Notes: generated by a model not told the origin, from the sequence alone. A stretch of 64,000 nucleotides of DNA from Thioalkalivibrio sp. ALJ21 (GCF_000378605.1 NZ_KB905155.1:930001-994000), one strand, 5' to 3'; shown: positions 49,696 through 58,900, counted from the first letter of the stretch. Made by a program: numbers and translations.

Positions 49696-50284
49696 CCTGG
49701 CACCCCCGCAGAACGAGCGGTCCTTGCTCAAGATCCGGCGCCTTGGTCCGGCGGATCGGGGAGCCGCGCACGCCCTGCTCGACCTGTTTGCGGACGTGTT
49801 TGGGGAACCGGACACCTACTCGTGTGCACGTCCCTCCGACGATTACCTGGAGCGCTTGCTGGCTCGAGAAACGTTCATCGCCCTGATCGCCGAAACGGAA
49901 GGCCGGGTGGTCGGCGGCCTGGTCGCTTATGTCCTGGACAAGCTCGAACAGACCCGCAGCGAGGTCTACATCTATGACCTCGCCGTGGCCGACGACTTCC
50001 GCCGGCGCGGCATTGCCACAGCCCTGATCCGCCACACCCAGGCCATCGCCACCGAGCTGGGTGCCTGGGTGGTATTCGTCCAGGCCGATCGCACCGACAA
50101 CGCCGCGATAGCGCTCTACGCCGGCCTGGGCCAGCGCGAGGACGTGCTCCACTTCGACTTGCCCCTGAACAATCCCCGTAATGCACCCCCATCGCACCCG
50201 GACACCAACCCGGGGCACACCGACGTTCCCAACACGGGGGTCATCGGGATCAAGCGCTCCGAACCAGGAGACGAGACGCCATGA
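49685..50284 (+). CDS. AAC(3)-I-like aminoglycoside N-acetyltransferase (GNAT)
   Basis: Residues ~18-160 closely follow AAC(3)-I enzymes: IRRLGPADRGAAHALLDLFADVFGEPDTYS, YLERLLARETFIALIA, LVAYVLDKLEQTRSEVYIYDLAV, FRRRGIATALI (acetyl-CoA loop), and WVVFVQADRTDNAAIALYAGLGQREDVLHFD. The family acetylates the 3-amino group of gentamicin-type aminoglycosides. About 40 extra residues follow, ending near the next ATG. Here it lies in a chromosomal operon, so its native substrate may differ. Confidence 0.85.
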   Translation: MAADLAPPQNERSLLKIRRLGPADRGAAHALLDLFADVFGEPDTYSCARPSDDYLERLLARETFIALIAETEGRVVGGLVAYVLDKLEQTRSEVYIYDLAVADDFRRRGIATALIRHTQAIATELGAWVVFVQADRTDNAAIALYAGLGQREDVLHFDLPLNNPRNAPPSHPDTNPGHTDVPNTGVIGIKRSEPGDETP

Positions 50285-51198
50285 GCCACATACCCCAGAT
50301 CATTGTTCCCCACCTCATGTTCGACAACGAGGCCCGGGAGGCGGTGGACTTTTATTGCTCGGTCTTTCCCGACTCGAGCATCACATACCTGACCACGCTA
50401 CATGACACACCCGGGGGCGACTGCGACGTCGTGTCGTTCGTTCTATGGGGTCATGCGTTCATGGCGATTAACGCGGGCTCGATGTTCCGGTTCAACCCGT
50501 CGATCTCGTTCATGGTCAATTTCGACCCCTCGCGTGATCCCGACGCCAGAGCACGGATCGACGAGATCTGGGCGAAGCTTGCCGACGGCGGCCAAGTACT
50601 CATGCCACTGGACCGCTATCCATTCAGCGAGCGCTACGGCTGGATTCAGGACCGGTTCGGGCTGTCATGGCAGCTGATCCTTACCGATCCGCAAGGGGAA
50701 GAACGCCCGCCGATCGTTCCGTCGCTACTGTTTGTCGGAAACGTCTGCGGCAAGGCGGAAGAGGCATCCGATTTCTACCTGTCGACGTTTCGCCATTCGC
50801 AGCGCGGGCAGCTCGTCCGCTACCCCAGCAACATGGAACCCGACCGCGAAGGAACGGTGATGTTCACCGACTTCATGCTGGAAGGCCAATGGTTCGCCGC
50901 CATGGACAGCGCGCAGGAGCACGATTTCGGCTTCAACGAGGCCATATCGTTCGTCGTGAACTGCGCCGACCAGCAGGAGATCGACCAGCGCTGGGCATCC
51001 CTTTCGGCCGTTCCGGAGGCCGAGCAATGCGGCTGGCTCAAGGACCCATACGGGATCTCCTGGCATGTCGTCCCCGAACAGCTGTCCCACATGCTGAAAG
51101 AGCCCGACCCGGACAAGCTCGGCCGGGTCACCCAGCGCATCCTCAAGATGAAGAAGCTCGATCTCGCGGCCCTGCAGGGTGCATACGATGGTCGCTAG
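50281..51198 (+). CDS. Two-domain PhnB-like VOC protein
   Basis: The 305 residues hold two PhnB-type VOC domains (LMFDNEAREAVDFYCSVFPDSSITYLT...; LLFVGNVCGKAEEASDFYLSTFRHSQRG...), each with NFDPS/FVVNCAD and a W-x-D-x-F/Y-G-x-x-W ending (WIQDRFGLSWQ; WLKDPYGISWH). It overlaps the acetyltransferase gene by 4 bases. Function unknown; it is typical of ECF41/42-linked loci. Confidence 0.85.
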   Translation: MSHIPQIIVPHLMFDNEAREAVDFYCSVFPDSSITYLTTLHDTPGGDCDVVSFVLWGHAFMAINAGSMFRFNPSISFMVNFDPSRDPDARARIDEIWAKLADGGQVLMPLDRYPFSERYGWIQDRFGLSWQLILTDPQGEERPPIVPSLLFVGNVCGKAEEASDFYLSTFRHSQRGQLVRYPSNMEPDREGTVMFTDFMLEGQWFAAMDSAQEHDFGFNEAISFVVNCADQQEIDQRWASLSAVPEAEQCGWLKDPYGISWHVVPEQLSHMLKEPDPDKLGRVTQRILKMKKLDLAALQGAYDGR

Positions 51199-51293
51199 TC
51201 CAGACCGGAAAACGGTCCCCAACCGCACGACCGGGGCCCCGCACGCCCGGGTACCCGCCCATATCCCGTCCGATTCCCCAAAGGAGCCAGACC

Positions 51294-51659
51294 ATGAACT
51301 ACGTTGACGGCTATGTAATACCGATTCCACGAGACCGGATCGAGGACTACCGCCAGCAGGCTGACCTCGCCGCACAGATCTGGCGCGAGCACGGCGCGCT
51401 GGAAGTCATCGAGTGCGTGGCTGATGACGTCGCGCCGGGCGAGGTGACGTCGTTCCCGCGCAGCGTCCAGGCACGCGACAACGAAACGGTGGTGTTCTCG
51501 TGGATCCGCTTCGAATCACGCGAGCATCGGGATCGTGTCAATGCCGACGTCATGGCGGACCCGCGCCTGCCGTGCCCGGACAAAACGCCGGACCAGGACC
51601 CACCGTTCGACCTGCAGCGCATGTTCTGGGGCGGCTTCGAGGTACTGGTGGAACGGTGA
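51294..51659 (+). CDS. DUF1428 (YbaA-like) protein
   Basis: The 121-residue product (MNYVDGYVIPIPRDRIEDYRQQADLAAQIWREHGALEVIECVADDV...RVNADVMADPRL...MFWGGFEVLVE) matches DUF1428. AAAGGAG precedes the ATG. The stop overlaps the sigma gene's GTG by 3 bases. Confidence 0.9.
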   Translation: MNYVDGYVIPIPRDRIEDYRQQADLAAQIWREHGALEVIECVADDVAPGEVTSFPRSVQARDNETVVFSWIRFESREHRDRVNADVMADPRLPCPDKTPDQDPPFDLQRMFWGGFEVLVER

Positions 51660-52972
51660 GCGGCCGCGACCAATCCGGTGCACATCCAGCACCCGGGATG
51701 CGGGATATCCAGCACCGCATCGAGTCCATCTGGCGTCTGGATGCGAGCCGCATCGTGGCGGCCCTGGCGCGCTGGAGCGGCGACTACGCCCTCGCCGAAG
51801 ACGTGGCACAAGATGCCCTGATCGCCGCCCTCGGACACTGGCCCACCCAGGGAATCCCGGAAAACCCGACCGCGTGGCTGCTACATACGGCACGCAACCG
51901 CGCGGTCGACCTCCTGCGCCGCGAACATCGGGGCGATGCCCTCGTCGCCGATTACGGCCACGAAATCGCATGCAGCCACCTGGGGGCATCGACGCCCCAA
52001 TGGAGCGACGATGTCCGTCACGACACGCTCGCCCTGCTGTTCATCGCCTGCCACCCGGTCCTCTCCCCCGACACCCGCTGCGCACTCGCCCTGCGCACCC
52101 TCGCCGGGCTCGACAACACCGCCCTCGCCCGTGCCTTCCTGGTCTCCGAGACCACCATCGCGCAGCGCATCGTCCGCGGCAAACGTAAACTCGCCCAGGC
52201 CAACGTCCAGTTCGAAATGCCATCGCCGTCCGAATGCCGGGAACGCCTGGGATCCGTGCACGAAGTGATCTACCGACTGTTCACCGAAGGCCATGTAGCC
52301 AGCCAGGGCGACGCCTGGACGCACGGGGAGTTCTGTCACGAGGCGCTGCGCATGGCCCGCGTGCTTGCACAGGCCATCCCCGAGGACATCGAGACCCAGG
52401 CACTGCTCGGCCTGATCGAACTGCACGGCGCGCGCCTGGCCGCGCGCATGGATGCGCAAGGCAACCCAGTGCTGCTGAAGGACCAGGATCGCGGCACGTG
52501 GGATCGCGGCGGCATCCGCCGTGGCCTGATCGCCCTGTCCCGTGCCAACAGGCTCGCCCGAGATCAGAACGCCGGGCCGAGCCCGTTTCGCCTTCAGGCT
52601 GCCATCGCCGCCTGCCATGCGACAGCTCCCAGCTTTGCCGCCACCGACTGGTCGCAGATCGCCGCTCACTACGCAACGCTGTTCACGACCACGGGATCGC
52701 CGGCCGCACGCATCCATCAAGCGCAGGCCGCCGCCCAGTTCGACGACCCGGCGCACGTACTGGCGGCGCTCGACACCGACATCGATGCCCGGGCACTGTC
52801 CAGCTATGTGCCTCTGCACGCCGTACGCGGGGATCTCCTGGAACGCTGCGGCGAACGCGAGGCCGCGGCAGCGGCGTTCCGGCGGGCTGCCGAGCGCTCT
52901 GCCAATGAAGCGGAGAAGCACCTGCTGCTTGACCGTGCGCGGGCAGCCGCACCCCCAACAAAAAAGGGCTAG
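51656..52972 (+). CDS. ECF42-type RNA polymerase sigma factor with long C-terminal extension
   Basis: From the GTG at 51656 the protein has 438 residues. Sigma2 (ALARWSGDYALAEDVAQDALIAALGHWPTQGIPENPTAWLLHTARNRAVDLLRRE) and sigma4 (TRCALALRTLAGLDNTALARAFLVSETTIAQRIVRGKRKLAQ) are clear. They are followed by a ~230-residue helical, TPR-like extension (CHEALRMARVLAQAIPEDIETQALLGLIELHGARLAAR...), the hallmark of ECF42. No anti-sigma factor gene is present. An ATG at 51698 is an alternative start. It is the last gene of the operon it probably controls. Confidence 0.88.
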   Translation: MSGRDQSGAHPAPGMRDIQHRIESIWRLDASRIVAALARWSGDYALAEDVAQDALIAALGHWPTQGIPENPTAWLLHTARNRAVDLLRREHRGDALVADYGHEIACSHLGASTPQWSDDVRHDTLALLFIACHPVLSPDTRCALALRTLAGLDNTALARAFLVSETTIAQRIVRGKRKLAQANVQFEMPSPSECRERLGSVHEVIYRLFTEGHVASQGDAWTHGEFCHEALRMARVLAQAIPEDIETQALLGLIELHGARLAARMDAQGNPVLLKDQDRGTWDRGGIRRGLIALSRANRLARDQNAGPSPFRLQAAIAACHATAPSFAATDWSQIAAHYATLFTTTGSPAARIHQAQAAAQFDDPAHVLAALDTDIDARALSSYVPLHAVRGDLLERCGEREAAAAAFRRAAERSANEAEKHLLLDRARAAAPPTKKG

Positions 52973-52993
52973 GCCCGCTGGACCTAACCCTTT
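52963..52993. terminator. Bidirectional terminator between sigma factor gene and tRNA-Val
   Basis: AAAGGGCTAGG and CCTAACCCTTT form an 11-bp stem with one mismatch around GCCCGCTGGA-type loop sequence. A-rich and T-rich ends on the two sides allow termination in both directions, for the sigma operon and for the leftward tRNA. Confidence 0.7.
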
Positions 52994-53001
52994 GATAATG
53001 C

Positions 53002-53077
53002 TGGTGGGCGGTACTAGGTTCGAACTAGTGACCCCTGCCGTGTGAAGGCAGTGCTCTACCGCTGAGCTAACCGCCCA
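53002..53077 (-). tRNA. tRNA-Val (CAC)
   Basis: On the minus strand TGGGCGGTTAGCTCAGCGG begins a 76-nt cloverleaf ending ACCGCCCACCA. The anticodon stem-loop CTGCC-TTCACAC-GGCAG gives anticodon CAC, which reads GTG. The T-arm TAGTTCGAACCTA is intact. Confidence 0.95.
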
Positions 53078-53174
53078 GAACGGCGGCAAGATTACGTCCA
53101 GCGGGGTTCGGCGTCAAGGGAGAACAATTGCCACGAGAGTAAACCCGCCGCACAGCCGTAGATACCGTCTTGCC

Positions 53175-53459
53175 CTATGAGGTGCAAGGCGTGTCATTTC
53201 GGGGTTGATACGGGGTTTGCGAGTTGAGGACGCCGAAGGCGATGTGCAGGAGCTTGCGCATGGCTGCCCCGATCGCTGCCATCTTGGCCTTGCCCCGCCT
53301 CAGGAGACGGTGGTACTGGTGCCGTACGTCCGGGTTGTGGCGGGTGGCCACCACAGCCGCCATGTAGAGCGTCTTGCGCAGCCGCCCCGAGCCGGCCTTC
53401 GCCAGCCGCGGGCTTCGCTGGACCGAGGTCCCGGACGCCTGCAGGATGCGATGAGAAAG
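53175..53459 (-). pseudogene. IS110-family transposase, C-terminal remnant
   Basis: The minus strand encodes LSHRILQASGTSVQRSPRL, then GSGRLRKTLYMAAVVATRHNPDV, HRLLRRGKAKMAAIGAAMRK and LLHIAFGVLNSQTPY before a stop at 53175. This is the conserved C-terminal transposase_20 end of IS110 elements. The N-terminal RuvC-like part is missing, as upstream DNA is unrelated, so this is a decayed fragment. Confidence 0.85.
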
Positions 53460-53577
53460 CGAATCGCATCGGGGTTACGCGCAGCGCAGGGGATGGTGCG
53501 TTTCGCGGCGCTCCACCGCACCCTACGAGTGTCGCACTCGATCCCGCGGCGGGCTAAAACGTGCAAACCGTGAGAAA

Positions 53578-53596
53578 TGGCGGAGGGGGTGGGATT
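53578..53596 (-). repeat. 19-nt 3' end of tRNA-Ser(TGA), extra copy
   Basis: On the minus strand AATCCCACCCCCTCCGCCA is the exact 3' end of the tRNA at 53751-53840, repeated 173 bp downstream of it. The linker between them contains the same GGTTCGACCGGTGGCGCATC block as the array near 47.9 kb. Confidence 0.85.
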
Positions 53597-53750
53597 ACTC
53601 GGCACAATATGCCTCGCCCTTCGGGCCGTCGCCTGCGGCGACGTTCCGGTGTCGCGATGCGCCACCGGTCGAACCAACTTGTCGATCTCGTGGGTTCAAA
53701 TCCCTTGCGCGCTGAGAGTACGTGCTAACAAAAGCGAAGAGCCGGAGAAA
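53597..53750 (-). repeat. Linker of the tRNA-Ser(TGA) repeat unit
   Basis: In the minus direction the order is tRNA end, TTTCTCCGG, GATTTGAACCCACGAG, GGTTCGACCGGTGGCGCATC, GCGACACCGGAACGTCGCC, GGCCCGAAGGGCG, then the 19-mer. The same blocks in the same order occur at 47837-48003. No gene was found in it. Confidence 0.75.
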
Positions 53751-53840
53751 TGGCGGAGGGGGTGGGATTCGAACCCACGAGGGACGTGAATCCCTGCCGG
53801 TTTTCAAGACCGGTGCATTCAACCGCTCTGCCACCCCTCC
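53751..53840 (-). tRNA. tRNA-Ser (TGA)
   Basis: The minus strand reads GGAGGGGTGGCAGAGCGG... and ends CACCCCCTCCGCCA. The anticodon stem-loop CCGGT-CTTGAAA-ACCGG gives TGA, which reads TCA. A long variable arm (GGGATTCACGTCCC) and encoded CCA are present. Confidence 0.97.
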
Positions 53841-53920
53841 GGTGGCCGGCATTCTCCGGGATGTGGGGCAGGCTGGCAATGGTCGCGTCGGAGTGCGGCC
53901 GCGGCGCCCTGCGGGCGCCC

Positions 53921-54077
53921 GGGGGTGGGATTGATTCGGGCTCGCGCCCTCACCCTTCGGGCGTCGCCGCAGGCGGCGACGTCCTGCGGCGGCTGCGCCG
54001 CCTTGTCGAACCCACGAGGGACGTGAATCCCTGCCGGTTTTCAAGACCGGTGCATTCAACCGCTCTGCCACCCCTCC
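53921..54077 (-). pseudogene. Split tRNA-Ser(TGA) copy interrupted in the T-loop
   Basis: The minus strand from 54077 to 54006 is identical to the first 72 nt of tRNA-Ser(TGA), up to TTCGA of the T-loop. A 73-bp insert (53933-54005) with GTCGCCGCCTGCGGCGACG and CCCGAAGGG hairpins follows, then AATCCCACCCCC (53921-53932), the 3' T-arm, after which the match ends. The insert shares blocks with the tRNA-repeat linkers. Confidence 0.75.
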
Positions 54078-54133
54078 GGTGGCCGGCATTCTCCGGGGTA
54101 CGGGGCGGGCTGGCAATGGCGGGCGGGAAGTCG

Positions 54134-55603
54134 CTACAGGCGGTCGGTTTCGCGCGCCAGGGCCTGTAGTTCGGCGGCGCGGTCCTCGGGTACCTGCTTC
54201 CAGGAGAAGCGCCAGCGCCAATTGCCGTCGTCCATTGTGCCGGGGCGGTTCATGCGGGCCCGGGTGTCCAGGGCGAGTGCGTCCTGCATGGGCACGATGG
54301 CCAGCTGTGCCACGGAGCGATAGGCCGCTCGCATCAGCGGCCACGGCATCTCCTCGGCCCCGCCCTCGTTCAGGGTGTTGATCACGTGCGCCTGCATCTC
54401 GGGCGAGAGCGAGTGAAACCAGCCCAGCGTGGTGTCGTTATCGTGGGTACCTGTGTAGACGGCGCTGGCCTCGTCGTGATTGTTCGGCAGATACGGGTTG
54501 TCCTCGCCGCCCTCGAAGGCGAACTGCAGGATGCGCATGCCGGGCAGATCAAAGTGTTCACGCAGCGCGGTGACCTCAGGCGTGATCACCCCGAGATCCT
54601 CCGCCAGCAGCGGCAGCGTGCCCAGCTCGTCCTCCAGGCGACGGAAGAACGGCTCGCCCGGGCCTGGTACCCAGCGCCCACTGGTCGCATCCGGCTCTTC
54701 GGCCGGGATGCCCCAGCTCGCCTCGAAGCCACGGAAATGGTCGATGCGGACGGCATCCAGGGTCTCCAGTGCCCAGCGCATGCGCTCGACCCACCAGCGG
54801 TAGCCGGTGGCCTCCAGCCGATCCCAGTGGTACTGGGGGTTGCCCCAGCGCTGCCCGGTCTCGGAGAAGTAGTCGGGGGGAACACCGGCGACGGTTATCG
54901 GATGGCCCGTCTCGTCCAGGTCGAACAGGTCGCGATGGGCCCAGACATCGGCCGAATCGTGCGCGACGAAGATCGGCATGTCGCCCAGGATCAGGATATC
55001 CAGGTCCTTCGCCTGACGACGCAGGTCCTGCCACTGATCAAAGAACACGAACTGGGCAAAGCGCACCCGTTCCAGCTCGTCGCGCGCCGCGTCCTCGATC
55101 CGCTCCATCGCGTCCGGGTCGCGGTCGCGCAGCGCCGGTGTCCACTCCCACCAGGGCCGTCCCTCCTCCCGTGCGCGGACCACCACGAAGCGGGCGTAGT
55201 CGTCCAGCCAGACCGGCCCCTGTTCCTGACAGAACCGTTGATAGGCCTCCCGCCAGACGGCCGGGGTGTCGTTCAACCGGGCATGTGCCCGGGCCAGCAT
55301 GGCCTCCCCGGTGCCGCTGTCAGCCGACAACCCGACCCGCTCGGCCAGCAACCGGGGATCGATCAGGCGCACATCACCGGCAAAGGCGGAGATGCACGCA
55401 TAGGGCGAGCCATCCTCATGCGGGGGATGTAGCGGCAGGATCTGCCACAGCGTGAAGCCTGCCCGACGAGCCCAGTCGAGAAAGGCGTAGGCCTCGCCGC
55501 CGAGCGTCCCGACCGGCTCGCTGCCAGGCAGAGAGGTGGGATGCAGCAGGACGCCCGCCCGCCGCCGTTGCATCAGCGGGTTGGCATGGCCCTCCCCCAC
55601 CAT
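54134..55603 (-). CDS. malQ: 4-alpha-glucanotransferase (amylomaltase)
   Basis: The 489-residue GH77 protein shows RRAGVLLHPTSLPG, FLDWARRAGFTLWQILPLHPP, SPYACISAFAG, GDMPIFVAHDSADVWAH, GVPPDYFSETGQRWGNPQY, and the catalytic VRIDHFRGFEA (Asp nucleophile) and LLAEDLGVITPEV (Glu). It transfers alpha-1,4-glucan segments. It shares one base with the GH57 stop (TGATG), so translation is coupled. The start may be at 55573 instead. Confidence 0.95.
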   Translation of the reverse strand: MVGEGHANPLMQRRRAGVLLHPTSLPGSEPVGTLGGEAYAFLDWARRAGFTLWQILPLHPPHEDGSPYACISAFAGDVRLIDPRLLAERVGLSADSGTGEAMLARAHARLNDTPAVWREAYQRFCQEQGPVWLDDYARFVVVRAREEGRPWWEWTPALRDRDPDAMERIEDAARDELERVRFAQFVFFDQWQDLRRQAKDLDILILGDMPIFVAHDSADVWAHRDLFDLDETGHPITVAGVPPDYFSETGQRWGNPQYHWDRLEATGYRWWVERMRWALETLDAVRIDHFRGFEASWGIPAEEPDATSGRWVPGPGEPFFRRLEDELGTLPLLAEDLGVITPEVTALREHFDLPGMRILQFAFEGGEDNPYLPNNHDEASAVYTGTHDNDTTLGWFHSLSPEMQAHVINTLNEGGAEEMPWPLMRAAYRSVAQLAIVPMQDALALDTRARMNRPGTMDDGNWRWRFSWKQVPEDRAAELQALARETDRL

Positions 55604-57345
55604 CAGTCGGTCTGCCCCTTGCGCATCGTGCCGCCAGCAGACGGATCACCCCCGCCGACCGAGAGCACCTCGCCCAGGGATTCGGGGACTGTGAGGTTGG
55701 CGAGCTGATAAAGCCGCGCCAGGTGACGACGATAAAGCTGCTCGAAGTCACTGACCGACCCGGCCGGATTATACGCCCCGAACCACCAGCACCAGTCCGA
55801 TCCTTCGCAGATGGCCAGTTGCTCGCGCAGCTCCGGCGTATCCAGCGCGGGATCCTCGGCCACCGCCTTGTCTACCGCCTTGCGGGCCGCAATCAGGCTG
55901 TCCCAGCCCCGGTTCTTGTCCGGATCGCCGATCCAGGTGGAGAACGTCCCGTACACCCAGCTACCGGCGACCAGCCCCGGCAGCTCGCCGCGGTCGCGAT
56001 CCTTGCCGCTGCGCCGGCAGACGTCGGCAAAGGTGCAAAGATTCAGCGTGGCGTGCTGCGCCAGACGCTCGTACAGCGTACTGAGGAAGTGGTAGCCATT
56101 CTCGGGGTAGTACTCCCAGGCGTTCTCGCCATCCAGGATCACCGAGACCACCCCGCCCTGGGGCGAGACAGCGGCGATGTTCTCCAGATGGTGGATGAAG
56201 TCCCCCACCGCATCGTCCGCATGCCAGTCCGCATAGCGAAACCCGATCGCATCGGACAGCCCGTCGTCACGGAAGAACAGTTCGATATCGCTGCCTTGCA
56301 GCTGATAGGGCCGGTGCAGCCAGCCTTCCTCTTCGGCGGAGCCAGTGTTGGACTCGGCCGTCTCGCCCGCCGCCGCCAGGCTGTTGGCGAGCACCGTCTG
56401 TCCGCTGGCCGTCCAGCACAGCTTGTATTCGTCCAGCAGGCGGATGGTCGCCTCGCTCAGACTGCCCTCGGAGGGCCAGCACCCGCGCGGACGAAAGCCG
56501 AAATGCTCCTCGAACACCTCGAGCCCCCGATCGATGTGCCAGCGCACCCGGGCCTCCCCATCCGGATAGGCGGGGGCCTTGGGCAGCTCCACCTCCGGCA
56601 TCGCCTCGCGGGCGGAGGCCAGGTCGAGCATCAGCGGCATGATCGGGTGGGCATACGGGGTAAACGACAGCTCCACGCGGCCACTGGCCGCCAGCTCGCG
56701 GTAGCGCGGCAGGATGCCCTTGACCTCGTCGCGGATCAGCGTCAGCAGGCGCTGGCGCATGCCAGGGTCAAAGTTCGTGTCCGTCTTCAGCCAACCACGC
56801 ACCTCGGGGTAGGCCCAGCGAATGGTCTCGCCCAGCCAGGCCAGGTGGTAGCAGGTGGCCAGATCCTGGAAAAAACGGGCATCCAGATGCCCCAGCAGCA
56901 GCGGCTCCTCCATGGCCTTGCGCGCGATATCGGCGAGGCGCTGGAACAACGGGAACGGCTCGATCATGCGCGGGGCGTGCGCCCGCAGGCATACCCGCAG
57001 GATCTCCTGGCGCTGGGCGGGATCCGTCGGCACCACATCCATGTGCAGCAGGTCCAGCACCGGGTCGCCCACGGGCTGGCGCTCGCGCACACAGGCGTCC
57101 AGGCGCTCGCCATAGTCCGCCAGCTGCTCCAGCAGGATCGGCGCGAAATTGACCACCGCGCGCGCCTTCGGGCAGGCCTCCAGATGGGCGGCCATGTCCG
57201 TGTAGTCCTTCAGCGCATGGAGGTACGTCCAGGGCAGCGCGTATTCACCCGCACCGCTTTCAAAGTACTGTGGCTGGTGCATGTGCCAGCACAGCACCAC
57301 GTCGAGTTTGGGTGGGGTCGGCACCAGCGCAGTACTAGCGCACAT
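55603..57345 (-). CDS. GH57 family glycoside hydrolase
   Basis: This 580-residue protein carries GH57 motifs: [10 protein letters not shown] (motif 1), [12 protein letters not shown] (motif 2), [12 protein letters not shown] (motif 3, catalytic Glu), [18 protein letters not shown] (motif 4, Asp), and a C-terminal [27 protein letters not shown]. Members are alpha-amylases or amylopullulanases, often cytoplasmic and in glycogen loci. It overlaps glgC by 11 bases and malQ by 1 base. Confidence 0.92.
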   Translation of the reverse strand: MCASTALVPTPPKLDVVLCWHMHQPQYFESGAGEYALPWTYLHALKDYTDMAAHLEACPKARAVVNFAPILLEQLADYGERLDACVRERQPVGDPVLDLLHMDVVPTDPAQRQEILRVCLRAHAPRMIEPFPLFQRLADIARKAMEEPLLLGHLDARFFQDLATCYHLAWLGETIRWAYPEVRGWLKTDTNFDPGMRQRLLTLIRDEVKGILPRYRELAASGRVELSFTPYAHPIMPLMLDLASAREAMPEVELPKAPAYPDGEARVRWHIDRGLEVFEEHFGFRPRGCWPSEGSLSEATIRLLDEYKLCWTASGQTVLANSLAAAGETAESNTGSAEEEGWLHRPYQLQGSDIELFFRDDGLSDAIGFRYADWHADDAVGDFIHHLENIAAVSPQGGVVSVILDGENAWEYYPENGYHFLSTLYERLAQHATLNLCTFADVCRRSGKDRDRGELPGLVAGSWVYGTFSTWIGDPDKNRGWDSLIAARKAVDKAVAEDPALDTPELREQLAICEGSDWCWWFGAYNPAGSVSDFEQLYRRHLARLYQLANLTVPESLGEVLSVGGGDPSAGGTMRKGQTD

Positions 57346-58600
57346 GATGCGTGGCCTGCCCGAGCATCTCGGGGGTTACCACCCGGACGCCTTCGGGCGA
57401 TATGTAGTAGTCACGCGCATCCGCCTCGTCGTCCACACCGATCTGCGTCCCGTCGGGAACCCTGCAGGCCTTGTCGATCACCGCCTTCTGGATCACGCAG
57501 TCCTCGCCCACCTTCACACTGGGCAGGATCACCGAATCCTCCACCGTAGAACCGGCATTCACCTGCACGTTGGAGAACAGCAGCGAGTGGCGGATCGTGC
57601 TGCCCGAGATGATGCAGCCCCCCGACACCATGGAGTCGATCGCCATGCCGCGGCGATCGTCGTCGTCGAACACGAACTTGGCCGGCGGCAACTGCTCCTG
57701 ATAGGTCCAGATCGGCCAGTCGGAGTCGTACAGGTTCAGCTCGGGGGTCACGCCGATCAGCTCGAGGTTCGCCTGCCAGTAGGAGTCGATCGTCCCGACA
57801 TCGCGCCAGTAGCCCTGGCGCGCACCCTGCTCGTCGCGGAACGGATAGGCCATCACCTGATAGCGATCGATAATGCTGGGGATGATGTCCTTGCCGAAAT
57901 CGTGCGTGGAGAAGGTGTCGTCCGCATCCTTGATCAGCTGCTCGAAAAGGAACTGCGTGTTGATCACGTAGATCCCCATCGAGGCCAGCGAGTGGGTACT
58001 CTTGCCCGGGATGCTCGCCGGGTCGTCCGGCTTCTCCGCAAAGGAGGTAATGCGGCTCGCGGCATCAACCCCCATCACCCCGAAGGCCTTGGCGCGTTCA
58101 CGCTCCACCTCCAGGCAGCCCACCGTCATGTCCGCGCCGCTCTCCACGTGGAAGGCGATCATCTGGCCGTAGTCCATCTTGTAGATGTGGTCGCCGGCCA
58201 GAATCAGCACGTAACTCGGCGCGTGCTGGCGGATGATGTCGATGTTCTGGTACACCGCGTCCGCCGTACCCTGGTACCAGGACGTCTCGATGCGCTGTTG
58301 CGCCGGCAACAGCTCGATGAACTCGCCGAACTCGCCGCGCAGGAAGCTCCAGCCACGCTGTATGTGCTGGATCAGCGAGTGCGCCTTGTACTGGGTCAGC
58401 ACCGCCACCTGACGGATGCCCGAGTTGATACAGTTGGACAAGGGGAAATCGATGATGCGGAACTTGCCGCCAAACGGTACGGCCGGCTTGGCCCGCCAGA
58501 GCGTCAGCTGCTTCAGCCGCGATCCGCGCCCACCGGCGAGGATCAGGGCCAGAGTCTCGCGGGTCAGACGACTAACAAAACGTTGCGGTTGCGGATTCAT
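57335..58600 (-). CDS. glgC: Glucose-1-phosphate adenylyltransferase
   Basis: From the ATG at 58600 (AAGGATGGG RBS) this gives 421 residues. Motifs: [67 protein letters not shown], and SFAEKP, followed by a left-handed beta-helix C-terminus ([21 protein letters not shown]). It makes ADP-glucose for glycogen. It is first in the glgC-GH57-malQ operon. The open frame continues upstream into the MITE-like element, but that part is not conserved. Confidence 0.96.
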   Translation of the reverse strand: MNPQPQRFVSRLTRETLALILAGGRGSRLKQLTLWRAKPAVPFGGKFRIIDFPLSNCINSGIRQVAVLTQYKAHSLIQHIQRGWSFLRGEFGEFIELLPAQQRIETSWYQGTADAVYQNIDIIRQHAPSYVLILAGDHIYKMDYGQMIAFHVESGADMTVGCLEVERERAKAFGVMGVDAASRITSFAEKPDDPASIPGKSTHSLASMGIYVINTQFLFEQLIKDADDTFSTHDFGKDIIPSIIDRYQVMAYPFRDEQGARQGYWRDVGTIDSYWQANLELIGVTPELNLYDSDWPIWTYQEQLPPAKFVFDDDDRRGMAIDSMVSGGCIISGSTIRHSLLFSNVQVNAGSTVEDSVILPSVKVGEDCVIQKAVIDKACRVPDGTQIGVDDEADARDYYISPEGVRVVTPEMLGQATHHVR

Positions 58601-58620
58601 GCACCCATCCTTGTCATTAA

Positions 58621-58900
58621 GGAAACACTGATCAATGTACACGTTCGCGCTCGAGTCGCTTTTGCGTGCGAACAAGGCGCGGCGACTGCCGTGCAGTCAT
58701 TCTGCACAAGGGAGCCGCAACGCCGTGCGCACGCAAAAGCGGCCGAGCCCCTGCGTTCAATGTTTTGTGGGGTTGGTACCCCAGGTTCCCCGATGCTGCG
58801 TTGCGCCGCTTGCGGGTAGGACCACTACCCGCTGCACGACGCGCCTTGTCTCGGAAAACCTGGGGTACCAACGCGAGCGTGTACATTGAACAGTGTTTCC
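58621..58900. mobile_element. Palindromic MITE-like element between glgC and glgB
   Basis: Ends GGAAACACTGATCAATGTAC and, in reverse complement, GGAAACACTGTTCAATGTAC form terminal inverted repeats of about 30 bp. TTAA flanks both ends (58617-58620 and 58901-58904), as a target duplication would. Two inner palindromes are present: GCTTTTGCGTGCG/CGCACGCAAAAGC and GTTGGTACCCCAGG/CCTGGGGTACCAAC. No transposase is encoded; the 280-bp length and TTAA site fit a MITE of the IS5 type. Confidence 0.8.

Noticed and set aside
53175-53459. Active IS110 insertion sequence
   Set aside because: Only the C-terminal ~95 codons remain, with no N-terminal catalytic domain nearby, so it cannot transpose by itself.
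58632-58889. Two 84-codon open frames on opposite strands between glgC and glgB
   Set aside because: They are mirror images produced by the palindromic MITE-like element. Their sequences are not protein-like and they start inside the terminal repeats.
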